DNA from: Methylocaldum sp. 14B
GTDB lineage: Bacteria > Pseudomonadota > Gammaproteobacteria > Methylococcales > Methylococcaceae
DNA: 64,000 bases
Direction: 5' to 3'
NCBI RefSeq assembly: GCF_002005105.1
Contig: NZ_MSCV01000006.1
Coordinates: 62,001 to 126,000, forward strand
The position numbers and the translations under genes were made by a program. The stretch's first letter is position 1. Every line of letters begins with the position of its first letter. Shown piece by piece: positions 36,318-46,065 of the stretch. The notes under the pieces were generated by a model. That model was given only the letters and a program-made list of their open reading frames with translations. It was not told where the DNA came from and ran no database searches.

Positions 36318-37198
36318 ATGAATGCTTTATCGATGAGCCGACCCTCCGCAGACTTGCATCCGTAGCCGGACATCTGTTCCGCGGCCGGGCGGCGGCTCTG
36401 CCCGGACGTCGTCCGCGGCGAAGCCCCACCGCATCCGGCAACGATTTTCTGGGCTATCGCGACTATCGGGCGGGCGACGATCTGCGAGCCCTCGATTGGC
36501 GCGCTTCGGCGCGCGCCTGGCATCCCCAGGTGAAACAATTCGGAAGCGAATGCTCGACGCGTTGGTTCATCTGCCTGGATCGCAGCGCGTCCATGCGTTT
36601 GCCGGAAAGCGGCAAGTGGGCGCTGGCCTCGCATCTGACGGCAGCTTTCGCCTATGTACTGCTCCACGCGGGCAACCGGGTCGGCCTGATCGTCTTCAGC
36701 GGCGGAATCGATACGCTGTGCGCGTCCGGAAGCGGACGGGAACAATACACCCGGCTGCTGGACGCCGTGCGCCGCTGCCGCCCTCGAGAGGAGGGAGGCG
36801 GTTCGAATCTGGCCGCCTGTATCCCCGCCCTGCGCGCCGATGCTTCCGTGTTGGTGATCAGCGACTTGCTGACGGAGGACGGCATGCGGCCCGCCTTGGA
36901 CCTTCTGCTGCGGCGCGGCCACGAAGTGCAGGTCGTGCAGACGCTCTCGGCCGAGGAATGCACGCTGCATCGGACCGGGCCGACGCTTATCCGGGACGTC
37001 GAAAACGGCGTCAGTCTGCCCGTCGATGCTTCGGAATCCGGCCGAGCCGCCGCCCAAACTAGCTTAAACCGGTTTAGAGAATCGTCGGACGCGTATTGCC
37101 GCCGACGCGGCATACCGTTCAGTTCGTGCGAGACCTCGCGGACCTGGGACCGATGGCTGATCGATCACATCGGAAAACTCGAGGCCTCGAATGATTGA
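36299..37198 (+). CDS. DUF58-domain protein
   Basis: 299 residues from ATG 36299, overlapping the moxR stop. The family hallmark GYRDYRAGDDLRALDWRASA is at about 62-80, followed by a vWA-like fold with 'WFICLDRSASMRLPESGKW' (MIDAS-like D-R-S-A-S) and 'ASVLVISDLLTEDG'. DUF58 proteins accompany MoxR ATPases and BatA/BatB-like proteins; the biochemical role is not established. It overlaps the next gene by 8 bp. A long fused open frame from 35375 exists in this frame but the part before 36299 is the moxR gene read out of frame. Confidence 0.9.
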   Translation: MATFDLDECFIDEPTLRRLASVAGHLFRGRAAALPGRRPRRSPTASGNDFLGYRDYRAGDDLRALDWRASARAWHPQVKQFGSECSTRWFICLDRSASMRLPESGKWALASHLTAAFAYVLLHAGNRVGLIVFSGGIDTLCASGSGREQYTRLLDAVRRCRPREEGGGSNLAACIPALRADASVLVISDLLTEDGMRPALDLLLRRGHEVQVVQTLSAEECTLHRTGPTLIRDVENGVSLPVDASESGRAAAQTSLNRFRESSDAYCRRRGIPFSSCETSRTWDRWLIDHIGKLEASND

Positions 37199-38762
37199 GT
37201 GGTCCTCGCCCGGATGGCTCTGGGGCCTCGTCGTTCTGCCGCTGGTTTGGGCCTTGCACAAACTAAGGGCCAGACGCGGAGAACTTGCGGTGTCCGCCGT
37301 TTTTCTGTGGCGATTTGCGGCATCCGAAGAAACAACGGGAAGCCGCTGGAGTTCCGCCGATCCGGCGTGGCGCCGACGTGCTCTGATCCTTGCCCTGCTG
37401 ATTCTCGCCGAGGCCGGAGCCCGCTGGACCGATTCGCGCTCTATCGAAATCTGGCTGGACGATTCCGTGAGCATGCTGGTCGACGAGGGTGAAGCGAAGC
37501 GCCACGAGATGGCCTTGCAGGTTTTGCGCGAAGCCCTGGAAGACTTGTCTCCCTTCCGGGCGGTCATTCATTCGTTGACGTATCCCGGCCGTTCCGTCCG
37601 TTTTGATTCCTTATCCACGAATCACTGGGAAGGGGAAGTCGACAGTTGGTTTCAAGATCCCGGACCCGGTGTCCAGATGCCTCTGGCGATGGAAATGAGT
37701 CCCGACGCCGTTCATTGGCTGGTCACCGACGGGGCCGACCCCGATGTGAATCGGTGGGCGGATGCCGCCCGATTGAGTCGTGTCGTGCAAGTGGGCGCCG
37801 CGCGCGACAACCTGGCTTTCACCGCTCTGGCTCTGCGGCCGTCGCTCAAGAGCGAGAGCGGATTGAACGGCATTCTGGAATTGGCGAACACGGGCGATGC
37901 GGAAGCCCGGCGGACAATCGAACTCTATGAAGGCGAACGCTTGCTCCAAAGCTGGTCCGCGACCGTACCGGGCGGAGGCACTAAAACGCTCGCGTTCGAT
38001 GTGCCGGAACAGATCGACAGTCCGCTCATCGCGCGCAGCAAACCGGCCGATGCGCTCGCTTACGACGACGAATTGGCCCTGGCTTATCCGCAAAGAGTTC
38101 GTGCACGACTTTTCGGCGCTTGCGGGCGTCACTTATCGGCGGCCTTGAGCGTGCATCCCGCCCTGACGTTTCCATCGGGCGACGGAAACGATGTCGATCT
38201 CGCCGTCGTCTGCGGAAACGGCGAAGCCGGCGCGAGCCGGGCGCGGCTTCGTTTTCAACGAACGGGGCGTTCCCACACCCTCGGCAAACCGGTCCTGTGG
38301 ACATCCGGGGCGCGAGAACTGAAACACGTGTTTCTCGACCACCGATGGCTACGCGCTTTTCCCGCCGGTGCGTTTGGCCCGGATTCCGGCAAGGCGCTCC
38401 TCGCTGCGGGATCGGAGTGGCTGATCGCCTCTAACGAAAATCCCAGTGAGATTGATGTTCGCCTCGACATGGAATTTCAGGCGTTCGCGGAACAGCCCGA
38501 ATATCCCGTGCTGATCGCCGGATTGATCGAACGGCTCTTGCCGGAGGCGCGTCTCGACCGGGTGCATGCGGCCCGGCGCTCGAGCGGCGAATCGCGGATA
38601 GCCCCCTTACCGATGCCCGAACCGATGGCTGGGCCGGATCGGATTTCAGGCGGAGCCGGTGTCGATCTGAGTCCTTATCTGATCATCGGAGCGATTGGGC
38701 TGCTGGTGCTGGATATGCGGCGATGCATCGGGCGGGCGGAAAAATTCGCCAAGCCGGTTTGA
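37191..38762 (+). CDS. BatA-like membrane protein with N-terminal aerotolerance domain and degenerate vWA
   Basis: 523 residues. The N-terminal SSPGWLWGLVVLPLVWALHK and 'RRGELAVSAVFLWRF' form the two-helix 'aerotolerance regulator N-terminal' region; a vWA-like segment follows with 'EIWLDDSVSMLVDEGEAK'. The middle is a beta-rich extracytoplasmic region. A membrane helix is near the C-terminus (YLIIGAIGLLVLDM). Such proteins sit in the inner membrane and work with MoxR and DUF58. It overlaps DUF58 upstream and is followed 6 bp later by the large vWA protein. The name 'aerotolerance' comes from Bacteroides genetics and may not describe the role here. Confidence 0.8.
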   Translation: MIEWSSPGWLWGLVVLPLVWALHKLRARRGELAVSAVFLWRFAASEETTGSRWSSADPAWRRRALILALLILAEAGARWTDSRSIEIWLDDSVSMLVDEGEAKRHEMALQVLREALEDLSPFRAVIHSLTYPGRSVRFDSLSTNHWEGEVDSWFQDPGPGVQMPLAMEMSPDAVHWLVTDGADPDVNRWADAARLSRVVQVGAARDNLAFTALALRPSLKSESGLNGILELANTGDAEARRTIELYEGERLLQSWSATVPGGGTKTLAFDVPEQIDSPLIARSKPADALAYDDELALAYPQRVRARLFGACGRHLSAALSVHPALTFPSGDGNDVDLAVVCGNGEAGASRARLRFQRTGRSHTLGKPVLWTSGARELKHVFLDHRWLRAFPAGAFGPDSGKALLAAGSEWLIASNENPSEIDVRLDMEFQAFAEQPEYPVLIAGLIERLLPEARLDRVHAARRSSGESRIAPLPMPEPMAGPDRISGGAGVDLSPYLIIGAIGLLVLDMRRCIGRAEKFAKPV

Positions 38763-38768
38763 ACGCCC

Positions 38769-41255
38769 ATGACCGGTGATATCCCGTCATCCCGCGCTCT
38801 GTACGCCCGCTTGGGCGTTTTGGGCCTTTTGCTGCTGGCTCTGTTCAATCCGACGATATCCCGGAATACCGCCATCGAAGAGTTTTTCATTCTCCTGGAC
38901 GACTCCGCGAGCATGGGGAACGGACTCGATACGACATGGCCGGTGTTGGCGCAACAGCTCGCCGAAGCTCCGGGCGCGGAACTCCATATCATCCGTTTCG
39001 CCGCCGCAGCGGTCGACGATTACTCCGCATCCATAGACGGACAGAAAGGGCGGGAAAAATTACTGTCGTCACCGAGTTATCCCCGGCGGCTGCCCTTGGA
39101 CCGTAGCGCTACCGACCTCGAGACGGCTTTGCGAGCCGCGCTCCGGCGGGTTCGCCCCGATCGGTCATCCGCCCTGCTGGTGGTCAGCGACATGCGTGAA
39201 ACCCGTGGCCAAGCGGAACATGCCCTGAAAATAGCCGCCGCATCGAGTGTTCCGGTCTACGGCTTTATTCCATCCGGTGAAGCCGACCCTGGAGATGGCG
39301 CGATTCTGGACGTCCAATACCCGACTTACGTTCATGCCGGGCAGAAGATTCCTGTCATCGTTCGCGTATCCGGCTCTCCCTCGACGACGGGGCGGCTGGC
39401 CTTGCGGGTGAACGGGCAGGATCGCGAAAGCATCGAAATCGATTTCGGGCGACGGGGCGAAAACGTCGCCCAGATTCCGATCGACCCCTGCCCGCCGGGC
39501 ATATGCAGGCTCGAATTCTCACTTGAATCCGGTACGGACCGGGATTTCAGCAATAACGCGCGTATCGCACTGATCAATGCAGTCGACCCGCGGCCCATCC
39601 TTTACGTCAGCTCGGCAAACCGCCCGCCGCCCGCCGCGCTCGGCTTACAGCGAATAGGGCGGGCCGTGCGGATCATCCCGCCGGTGGAGTTTCCCCGGCG
39701 TGAGCTCGACATGCAAAGCTGGGGCGCAGTGGTTTTGGACGACGTGGCCATCGGCGACATGGTTCCGGATGCCTGGTCGGCCTTGATCGACGGCGTGCGT
39801 CGGTCGGGGCTTGGGCTCCTGGTGCTGGGCGGTGCGAACAGCTTCGGCGCAGGCGCTTACCGCCATTCGGCCCTGGAGAAAATCTTGCCGGTGACGGCCG
39901 AAGGCCGGGACACCCAGCAGGCGGCATCGGTTTTATTCCTGCTCGACAAGTCGGGCAGCATGGACCAGGACCGCGGCGGAGTCAGCCGCTTGGGCATGGC
40001 CCGTCGAGCCGTGCTGGAAACGGTCCGGGGTTTATGGGAGAGGGACCGCGTAGGTCTCACCGTATTCGACGCCGGCGTTCACGAGGTCCTGCCTCTCGGC
40101 GTTTACGAGGAGCCGGCGAAAATGCTGGAACGGACTTTGGCCTTCACGCCTTCCGGCGGCACCCGGTTGCTGCCGGCCCTCGAATCGGCGGTCGAGCGTT
40201 TGTCACACGACGGGACCGAAAGGCGCATCCTGGTGCTGGTCAGCGACGGCCGCTTCCTGGAGAGCGATTTCGGCGGCATCGAGAAAAAATTCGCGGACGC
40301 CGATATCGAAGTGATCGCTCTGGCAGTGGGCAACCAAGCCGCCATGCCCGCGCTCGAGCGGCTCGCCCGTATGGGGCGCGGCAAGGTCATGCACGTTCGG
40401 CAATTGGCCGAACTTCCCCGGCTCATGCGGCGCGAAGTGGAAAAACACCGCGATGCGGCGGAATTGGGAAAAGTCGCTCCCCAATCGCGAAAAACGCTGC
40501 CTTTCTTTACCGATGTCGTGTCCTGGCCGGTCTTGTCCGGGTATATGGTCACCAGCCCCCAACCCGAAGCGACGGTCTTTCTGGAATCGCCGAATGGCGA
40601 TCCGCTGCTGGCGGTCAGGCAGGCCGGCAGCGGTAAGGTCGCGGTTTTTCCGGGTGGCTTGAACGCGTGGGCCCCGGCTTGGCTGGCGTGGTCCGACTGG
40701 GGGCGTTTTTTCGGCGGTCTCATCGATTGGATCAGTGCCGCCACCCTCAGTCCCTTGCTGCATGCCCAAATCCATGACCGTCCGGGCCGTCTGGAGCTGG
40801 AACTCGAAGCTTTGGCTTCCGATAAGAGCGAGTGGGCCGAGTACCCGGCGGTTGAGTCCGTCGTCACCACGCCTTCGGGCGGCACGTACCGGATTTCCCT
40901 GAATCGCATCGCTCCCGGCCGCTATCGGGGCGATCTGCCGGTCAGCCTGCCGGGTGTCTATCGCGCGGTATTCAAAGCCGGGGACCGGAGCTTGCAAACG
41001 GCGGCCGTGCATGAATCGGAGGAAGAGGCCGGTTCTTCCGGAAACGGCGAGGCGCCGGGGGATAGATGGTCTCGGGAAGGATTGATTCGCCCTTGGCCGG
41101 CAACCGGCGAAATCGGTCCTGAATCGCCGGCTTCCATGCGCTTGCGCCCCCTTTTGGCGGGGTTGGCGGGCGCGAGCTATCTGTTGCTGCTGGTTTGCGA
41201 AAGGGTCGGCGGTTTTCGGGGGTTTTTGTGCAAGAAGACAACAAAAAATGACTAA
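38769..41255 (+). CDS. Large vWA / GATase-like membrane protein
   Basis: 828 residues. An N-terminal membrane segment (LGVLGLLLLALFNPTI) leads to a first vWA domain with MIDAS FFILLDDSASMGNG (about 38-51). After a CARDB-like beta domain (about 190-270) comes an amidotransferase-like alpha/beta domain ('AVVLDDVAIGDM', 'GLGLLVLGGANSFGAGAY', about 280-375), then a second vWA inserted in it with FLLDKSGSMDQDRGG (about 391-405) and 'RILVLVSDGRFLESD'. A second membrane segment is near 800 (LLAGLAGASYLLLLVCE). This is the typical last protein of MoxR/BatA-like clusters. It overlaps the TonB receptor gene by 8 bp, so the two are translationally linked. Confidence 0.85.
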   Translation: MTGDIPSSRALYARLGVLGLLLLALFNPTISRNTAIEEFFILLDDSASMGNGLDTTWPVLAQQLAEAPGAELHIIRFAAAAVDDYSASIDGQKGREKLLSSPSYPRRLPLDRSATDLETALRAALRRVRPDRSSALLVVSDMRETRGQAEHALKIAAASSVPVYGFIPSGEADPGDGAILDVQYPTYVHAGQKIPVIVRVSGSPSTTGRLALRVNGQDRESIEIDFGRRGENVAQIPIDPCPPGICRLEFSLESGTDRDFSNNARIALINAVDPRPILYVSSANRPPPAALGLQRIGRAVRIIPPVEFPRRELDMQSWGAVVLDDVAIGDMVPDAWSALIDGVRRSGLGLLVLGGANSFGAGAYRHSALEKILPVTAEGRDTQQAASVLFLLDKSGSMDQDRGGVSRLGMARRAVLETVRGLWERDRVGLTVFDAGVHEVLPLGVYEEPAKMLERTLAFTPSGGTRLLPALESAVERLSHDGTERRILVLVSDGRFLESDFGGIEKKFADADIEVIALAVGNQAAMPALERLARMGRGKVMHVRQLAELPRLMRREVEKHRDAAELGKVAPQSRKTLPFFTDVVSWPVLSGYMVTSPQPEATVFLESPNGDPLLAVRQAGSGKVAVFPGGLNAWAPAWLAWSDWGRFFGGLIDWISAATLSPLLHAQIHDRPGRLELELEALASDKSEWAEYPAVESVVTTPSGGTYRISLNRIAPGRYRGDLPVSLPGVYRAVFKAGDRSLQTAAVHESEEEAGSSGNGEAPGDRWSREGLIRPWPATGEIGPESPASMRLRPLLAGLAGASYLLLLVCERVGGFRGFLCKKTTKND

Positions 41256-43392
41256 GCATCCCTTTACCTTCACATTGCTGACGATCAGCCTGATCAATGG
41301 ATCTCCGGCCGGTGCCGATACGGCAAAGCGGGACTCACTATCGCCCGGAACCGAGTTCTTCGAATTTGCCCCGATCATGATCACCGGTACCCGGACCGAT
41401 AAGCCCGCTTTCGATCTGCCTTACAGCACCGAGCGCGTCACCGACGGGGATATTCAGAACCGCCGCATGTCACGGACGGTGCCCGAAGCACTTAGCGGGA
41501 TGCCGGGGGTTATGGTGCAAAAGACCGGCCACGGCCAGGGTTCGCCATTTCTGCGCGGCTTCACGGGTTTCCGGACCCTGTTCCTGATCGACGGCATCCG
41601 GCTCAATAATTCGGTCTTCCGCGACGGTCCCAACCAATACTGGAACACTGTCGATCCGCTCACCGTCCGGAGCTTGGAAGTCATCAAGGGGCCGAGTTCC
41701 GTGCTTTACGGCAGTGATGCCGTCGGCGGCACCGTCAATGCTTTGACCCGCGGCCGCGATGAGTACGGCGACGGTTTTCTGTGGGACCGGCGAGTCTATT
41801 ATCGTTTCGCCGATACCGAGGACTCCCACACCGGCCGGGCGGAAATCAGCGGCAGTTGGGATCAGCGCATCGGCTTCCTGGCCGGCGCGTCGATCAAGAG
41901 CTATGGAGATTTGGAGGCAGGCGAGCCTACCGGCAAGCAGCCGATGACCGGCTACGACGAGCAGGATGCCGATTTGAAGCTGGAGTATTTCCTCAATCCA
42001 GACCACAAGTTCGTGCTGGCTCATCAGAGGGTCGATCCGGACAATGCATGGCGTACGCACAGAACCGCGTTCGGCAAGAGTTTCGCCGGCACTCAAGTCG
42101 GAACCGACCGGGAACTCTCCTTGGATCAGTATCGGGAGCTGACCTATCTCCAGTACCATGGCAGGAATTTCGATTCTTTCGTGGACGGCGCTCGGGTCAG
42201 CGTTTCCTATCATCTCCAGAGCGAGGACCAGTTGCGGGTCCGGAACAATCTTCGCAGCGAGCGAAACGGATTCGACGTGGGCACCACCGGCTTTTTCGCC
42301 CAGCTCGACAGTTTTAGCCCGGTGGGGTTTTGGACTTACGGCGTCGAGTACTACCATGACGAGGTGCGTTCCTATCAGAATAACTACAATGCCGCCGGGC
42401 GGTTGACATCGAAGGAAATTCAGGGCCCGGTCGCCGACGATGCGCGCTACGACACGCTGGGGGTCTTCGTTCAGGACGATATCAGGCTGATCGATTCGCT
42501 CGATTTGGTCATAGGCGGCCGTTACAACCACATCGAAGCGGGCGCCGATCGCGTCAAGCACCCCCTGACCGGCCGGCAGACACGGCTTGAAAGAAGCTGG
42601 GACAACGTGCTCGGGACTGTCCGAGCCACCTACCACGTCGACGATGCGGAACATTGGCACGTGTTCGGCGGCATCTCCCAAGGATTCCGCGCGCCGAACC
42701 TTTCCGACCTGACCCGCTTCGACATCGCCCGATCGGGGGAGTTGGAGACTCCGGCGCCAAATTTGAGGCCGGAAGACTTCATCGCCTACGAGTTCGGCAT
42801 CAAGACCCAGCACGAAAACTTTTCGAGCCAGATTGCTTATTTTTACACCGACGTCGAAGACATGATCGTTCGAAAACCCACGGGCAGAACCGTGAACGGA
42901 AGCCGAGAGGTGACCAAGAGCAATGCCGGAGACGGATATATCCACGGCGTCGAAATCGCCGGGAGCTATCGGTTTCTGTCCCAGTTCACCGCGTTCGGCG
43001 CATTCACCTGGATGCACGGGCGTATCGACGGATATCCGTCGGCGAGTTCCTCTCCGACCGAGGAATACATCGATCGGCTGATGCCGACCATGGGCAACGT
43101 AGGGCTCCGATGGGATCATCCGGACGGCAAGTTATGGGCGGAAGGCGTGGTGACGGTCGCCGAGGAACAGGACCGGCTGAGTTCTTCCGATCGTGCCGAC
43201 AATCAGCGCATTCCTCCGGGAGGAACGCCGGGCTACACGGTTTTGACGCTGCGCGGCGGCTGGCAAGTCTACCGCGACCTCAAGCTGAGCCTGGCCCTGG
43301 AAAACGTGACCGACGAAGACTACCGCATTCACGGATCGGGTCTGAATGAACCCGGCCGGAATTTCGTTCTGGCGGCCGACTGGAAGTTTTGA
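41248..43392 (+). CDS. TonB-dependent outer-membrane receptor
   Basis: 714 residues. A short signal peptide (MTKHPFTFTLLTISLINGSP) precedes a TonB-box-like stretch 'APIMITGTR' and the plug domain: PEALSGMPGVMVQKTGHGQG, 'FLRGFTGFRTLFLIDGIRLN', 'RSLEVIKGPSSVLYGSDAVG'. The barrel extends to the C-terminus, which ends in Phe (LAADWKF) as needed for outer-membrane insertion. The plug resembles heme/siderophore/vitamin-type receptors; the ligand is not evident. Its place between the vWA module and the ebo genes, with overlap on one side and 16 bp on the other, suggests it imports (or senses) a compound handled by this operon. Confidence 0.93.
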   Translation: MTKHPFTFTLLTISLINGSPAGADTAKRDSLSPGTEFFEFAPIMITGTRTDKPAFDLPYSTERVTDGDIQNRRMSRTVPEALSGMPGVMVQKTGHGQGSPFLRGFTGFRTLFLIDGIRLNNSVFRDGPNQYWNTVDPLTVRSLEVIKGPSSVLYGSDAVGGTVNALTRGRDEYGDGFLWDRRVYYRFADTEDSHTGRAEISGSWDQRIGFLAGASIKSYGDLEAGEPTGKQPMTGYDEQDADLKLEYFLNPDHKFVLAHQRVDPDNAWRTHRTAFGKSFAGTQVGTDRELSLDQYRELTYLQYHGRNFDSFVDGARVSVSYHLQSEDQLRVRNNLRSERNGFDVGTTGFFAQLDSFSPVGFWTYGVEYYHDEVRSYQNNYNAAGRLTSKEIQGPVADDARYDTLGVFVQDDIRLIDSLDLVIGGRYNHIEAGADRVKHPLTGRQTRLERSWDNVLGTVRATYHVDDAEHWHVFGGISQGFRAPNLSDLTRFDIARSGELETPAPNLRPEDFIAYEFGIKTQHENFSSQIAYFYTDVEDMIVRKPTGRTVNGSREVTKSNAGDGYIHGVEIAGSYRFLSQFTAFGAFTWMHGRIDGYPSASSSPTEEYIDRLMPTMGNVGLRWDHPDGKLWAEGVVTVAEEQDRLSSSDRADNQRIPPGGTPGYTVLTLRGGWQVYRDLKLSLALENVTDEDYRIHGSGLNEPGRNFVLAADWKF

Positions 43393-43408
43393 TTAGGGGA
43401 CGACGGCA

Positions 43409-44257
43409 ATGCAGCTCGCGTATAGCACAAACGCCTTCACCCGCTTCGATCTGCCGGAATCGCTACGGCAAATTGCCGCGCTGGGATTCGCCGGCGCCGA
43501 GATACTTTGCGACCGTCCGCACTGGTTTCCGGGGCAGGTCGACCTGAGCGCCTTGAATGAGGTCAAGGCGATCTTGAACGAGACGGGACTGGGGGTAAGC
43601 AATCTGAATGCGAATACGGCCAATGGATACTATTCGCCTTCGCCGCCGGAAAATGTGTTCGAACCGGCCCTCACCAACCCGGACGAAAAGCTGCGGCGGT
43701 GGCGCGAAAACTACACCATCGAAGCCGTCCGGCTAGCCAGAGAGGTCGGCGCACAATGTGTGAGCGTGACCTCCGGCCGGCCGACGTCTGCCTGCGAACC
43801 GGAGCGGTCGATAGCCTATTTCGTCGAAAGCCTAGTCAGAATCTGTGGCGTGGCTGCCGATTACGGCGTTCGAATCGGCATCGAGTACGAACCGGGCTTG
43901 CTGGTCGAGCGGGCCTCCGAAGCGCTGGACCTGATCCGCGCCGTGGGTTCGCCCGTGCTCGGCGTCAACCTCGATATCGGCCACTCATTCCTTGACGGCG
44001 AGCCTGTCGAGGAAACCGTTTCCGCTCTGGAGGGACGCATCTGGAACGTGCACGTCGAGGACATCAAAGACCGAAAACATTTCCATCGAGTTCCCGGCGA
44101 CGGCGAACTGCCTTTCCAGCGTTACTTGCACGCCTTGCGGGGTATCGGCTACGGGGGATTTATTACCGTCGAACTCTACAGCTACCCCGATAAACCCGTG
44201 GAAGCGGGAAGCCGGGCGCTCGCTTATCTCACTGCGCTGTTGGGAGAAAACCCGTGA
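43409..44257 (+). CDS. Sugar phosphate isomerase/epimerase-like TIM-barrel protein
   Basis: 282 residues. AP endonuclease 2/xylose-isomerase-like barrel: MQLAYSTNAFTRFDLPESL, 'ALGFAGAEILCDRPHWF', then metal-ligand strands 'IGIEYEPGL' (Glu), 'GVNLDIGHSFL' (Asp/His), 'WNVHVEDIKDRKHFH' (His, Asp) and 'FITVELYSY' (Glu). All positions expected for the divalent-metal site are present. Related enzymes isomerise hydroxypyruvate, tagatose, inosose and similar compounds; an inosose-type substrate would fit the ino1 gene in the same array. The next gene starts at a GTG overlapping its TGA. Confidence 0.85.
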   Translation: MQLAYSTNAFTRFDLPESLRQIAALGFAGAEILCDRPHWFPGQVDLSALNEVKAILNETGLGVSNLNANTANGYYSPSPPENVFEPALTNPDEKLRRWRENYTIEAVRLAREVGAQCVSVTSGRPTSACEPERSIAYFVESLVRICGVAADYGVRIGIEYEPGLLVERASEALDLIRAVGSPVLGVNLDIGHSFLDGEPVEETVSALEGRIWNVHVEDIKDRKHFHRVPGDGELPFQRYLHALRGIGYGGFITVELYSYPDKPVEAGSRALAYLTALLGENP

Positions 44258-45132
44258 TCGCCGAGAGAATCTGGCTGCCTTATTTGCAATTGGTGCGCAT
44301 TCCCAACGCCTTTACCGCCGTTTCGAACAGCCTGGCAGCCCATCTGATTGCAACGGGTGGGCAGATACGCTGGGGAAGCTTGCTGCTTCTCATGCTGGCC
44401 TCGGCATTTCTTTATTCGGGCGGAATGGTCTTCAACGATTGTTTCGACTACGAGGAAGATCGCCGCGATCGTCCGTTCCGACCGCTCCCCTCCGGTCGAG
44501 TCCCGATTTCGACGGCATGGTTGCTGGGGGGGCTGCTCCTGGCGTTAGGCGTCGTCTCCGCGGGGATGGTCGGCGAGACTCAGTTGTATTGGGCGCTCGC
44601 GGTGGCCGCGCTCATCTTTATCTACGACGGCTTGGCCAAAGGGAGTGCCGTCGGCGCCCTGGCGATGGGCGGCTGCCGCTATTTGAACTGGGTACTCGGG
44701 TTGTCCATCGTCGATCTCGACGGCGCGCTGCTGTCCGTGCCCTTGGTGATCCTGATTTACGTGATCAGCCTGACTCGGCTCAGTTCCATAGAGACGTCCG
44801 GATTCTCCCGAAGGCCTATCGTGCAGTGCATCGTAGGAGTCATCGGCGCCGCTCTGCTTCTTGTCGGTCTGGTTATGTCGGGAACGCTGCCGCACGCTTG
44901 GCCTTTGGTCCTTTTGGTGCTCGCTCTATGGAGCGTTCTGCGGGAACTGGTAGCGACCTACCGCGAGCCGACACCGGAGAGCGTGCAGCGTTCCGTCAAG
45001 AGCCTGGTGCTGGGCATCATTCCGTTCGACGCCTTGCTGGCTTTCTGCGGCGGACCTTGGTGGGGTGGAGTACTGGTGTTATTCTTCGTTTTGCCAAGCC
45101 GCCTGCTCGCCCGGCATATCAGGGTTACATAA
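44254..45132 (+). CDS. eboC: UbiA-like membrane prenyltransferase EboC
   Basis: 292 residues, about eight membrane helices. Start GTG 44254 overlaps the preceding TGA. The first Asp-rich motif is NDCFDYEEDRRDRPFRPLPS (about 68-87), matching NDxxDxxxD of UbiA prenyltransferases; the second conserved region is IYDGLAKGSAVGALAMGGCR (about 127-146). UbiA enzymes join an isoprenoid diphosphate to an acceptor in the membrane. In ebo clusters, EboC is this type of protein, and the ebo genes have been linked to export of a metabolite precursor to the periplasm (scytonemin in Nostoc). The acceptor is not known. Order here is eboC-eboA-eboB-eboE. Confidence 0.85.
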   Translation: MIAERIWLPYLQLVRIPNAFTAVSNSLAAHLIATGGQIRWGSLLLLMLASAFLYSGGMVFNDCFDYEEDRRDRPFRPLPSGRVPISTAWLLGGLLLALGVVSAGMVGETQLYWALAVAALIFIYDGLAKGSAVGALAMGGCRYLNWVLGLSIVDLDGALLSVPLVILIYVISLTRLSSIETSGFSRRPIVQCIVGVIGAALLLVGLVMSGTLPHAWPLVLLVLALWSVLRELVATYREPTPESVQRSVKSLVLGIIPFDALLAFCGGPWWGGVLVLFFVLPSRLLARHIRVT

Positions 45133-45178
45133 ACAAGAATCGATCGCTCCCGTGGCAGGCTTTTTACCGGATTCATCA

Positions 45179-46039
45179 ATGACTGAGATGTTGAACAGCC
45201 TGGTCAGCGCGATTGGCGACGTTTGCTCCGACCAGCAGAATGACTGGCTGCGGGAAGCGCTGACTAAACTCGAGAACAGCAAAGCGCCGGCAACCGATCT
45301 AGGCCGGTGTTCAACCCAGGCCCGCCGGCAGCTTGGCCGCCAACCGCTTGGCGCCGGATATTCGCCTTTGATTAGCTCAGTCGGGCCGGTCGCGATAGAT
45401 CACTGGGAAAGCGGCGACGCAGGCCGTATTGCCATGATTCTTCTATGTTTGCAGCGGGAGCCGGAGCAGGCGGAGACGCTGGCGACGAGCCTTTTTCGCC
45501 AAGGGGATGAATCCGAGCGTGCCGCGATCGTCAGAGGGCTGGCTCTGTTTCCTTCCGCCGATCGCTTGAAGCCCCTGGCGCTGGAAGCCGGACGCGCCAA
45601 CAGCCTTGTACTGGTTTCGTCGATCGCACTGCTGAATCCTTATCCCGCGGCCTATTATTCCGATCGGGAATTCAATCAGATGGTGCTCAAGGCTCTCTTC
45701 GTACGCCTTAACGCCGATTTGATCTACGGTCTCGGACAACGCGTGAGTTCCGAACTCTCGCGCATGTGCGAGGACTACGTCGACGAACTGTTGGCGGCCG
45801 ATCGCGACGTGCCTCCGGAAATCTGGATGGCCCTTTTACCCTATGCCTCAGTGAAGGGTGTCGAGTTTGTACGTCGTTATCTTGACGACCCGAACCCACT
45901 GCATCGGTACTACTCGGCGAAGGCCATGGTGCAGTCGTTAAAGCGGTTTCCGGAGCTGCGCGCCGCGCTCGATCAGCGGTTTACCCTCGAAACGGACGAG
46001 CACGTGCGGGAAATTCTAGGCGCCGCCGCAGGTGGTTGA
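45179..46039 (+). CDS. eboA: EboA domain protein
   Basis: 286 residues from ATG 45179; the frame is open to 45065 but that part overlaps eboC. The protein is helical with HEAT-like character. Recognisable stretches are 'QQNDWLREALTKLEN', 'REPEQAETLATSLFRQGDES', 'VLVSSIALLNPYPAAYYSD', and 'FNQMVLKALFVRLNADLIYG', as in EboA proteins, where NPYPAxY-xD and FNQMVLKALF are well conserved. The biochemical role of EboA is unknown. The neighbours eboC (46 bp upstream) and eboB (26 bp downstream) confirm the identity. Confidence 0.85.
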   Translation: MTEMLNSLVSAIGDVCSDQQNDWLREALTKLENSKAPATDLGRCSTQARRQLGRQPLGAGYSPLISSVGPVAIDHWESGDAGRIAMILLCLQREPEQAETLATSLFRQGDESERAAIVRGLALFPSADRLKPLALEAGRANSLVLVSSIALLNPYPAAYYSDREFNQMVLKALFVRLNADLIYGLGQRVSSELSRMCEDYVDELLAADRDVPPEIWMALLPYASVKGVEFVRRYLDDPNPLHRYYSAKAMVQSLKRFPELRAALDQRFTLETDEHVREILGAAAGG

Positions 46040-46065
46040 TATCAGTTGAAGTCCAGGAGTCTTTC

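Noticed and set aside
35375-37198. A 607-codon open frame overlapping the MoxR gene
   Set aside because: Only the part from 36299 is a real gene (DUF58); the upstream part is moxR read in another frame and has Arg/Gly/Ser-rich shadow composition.
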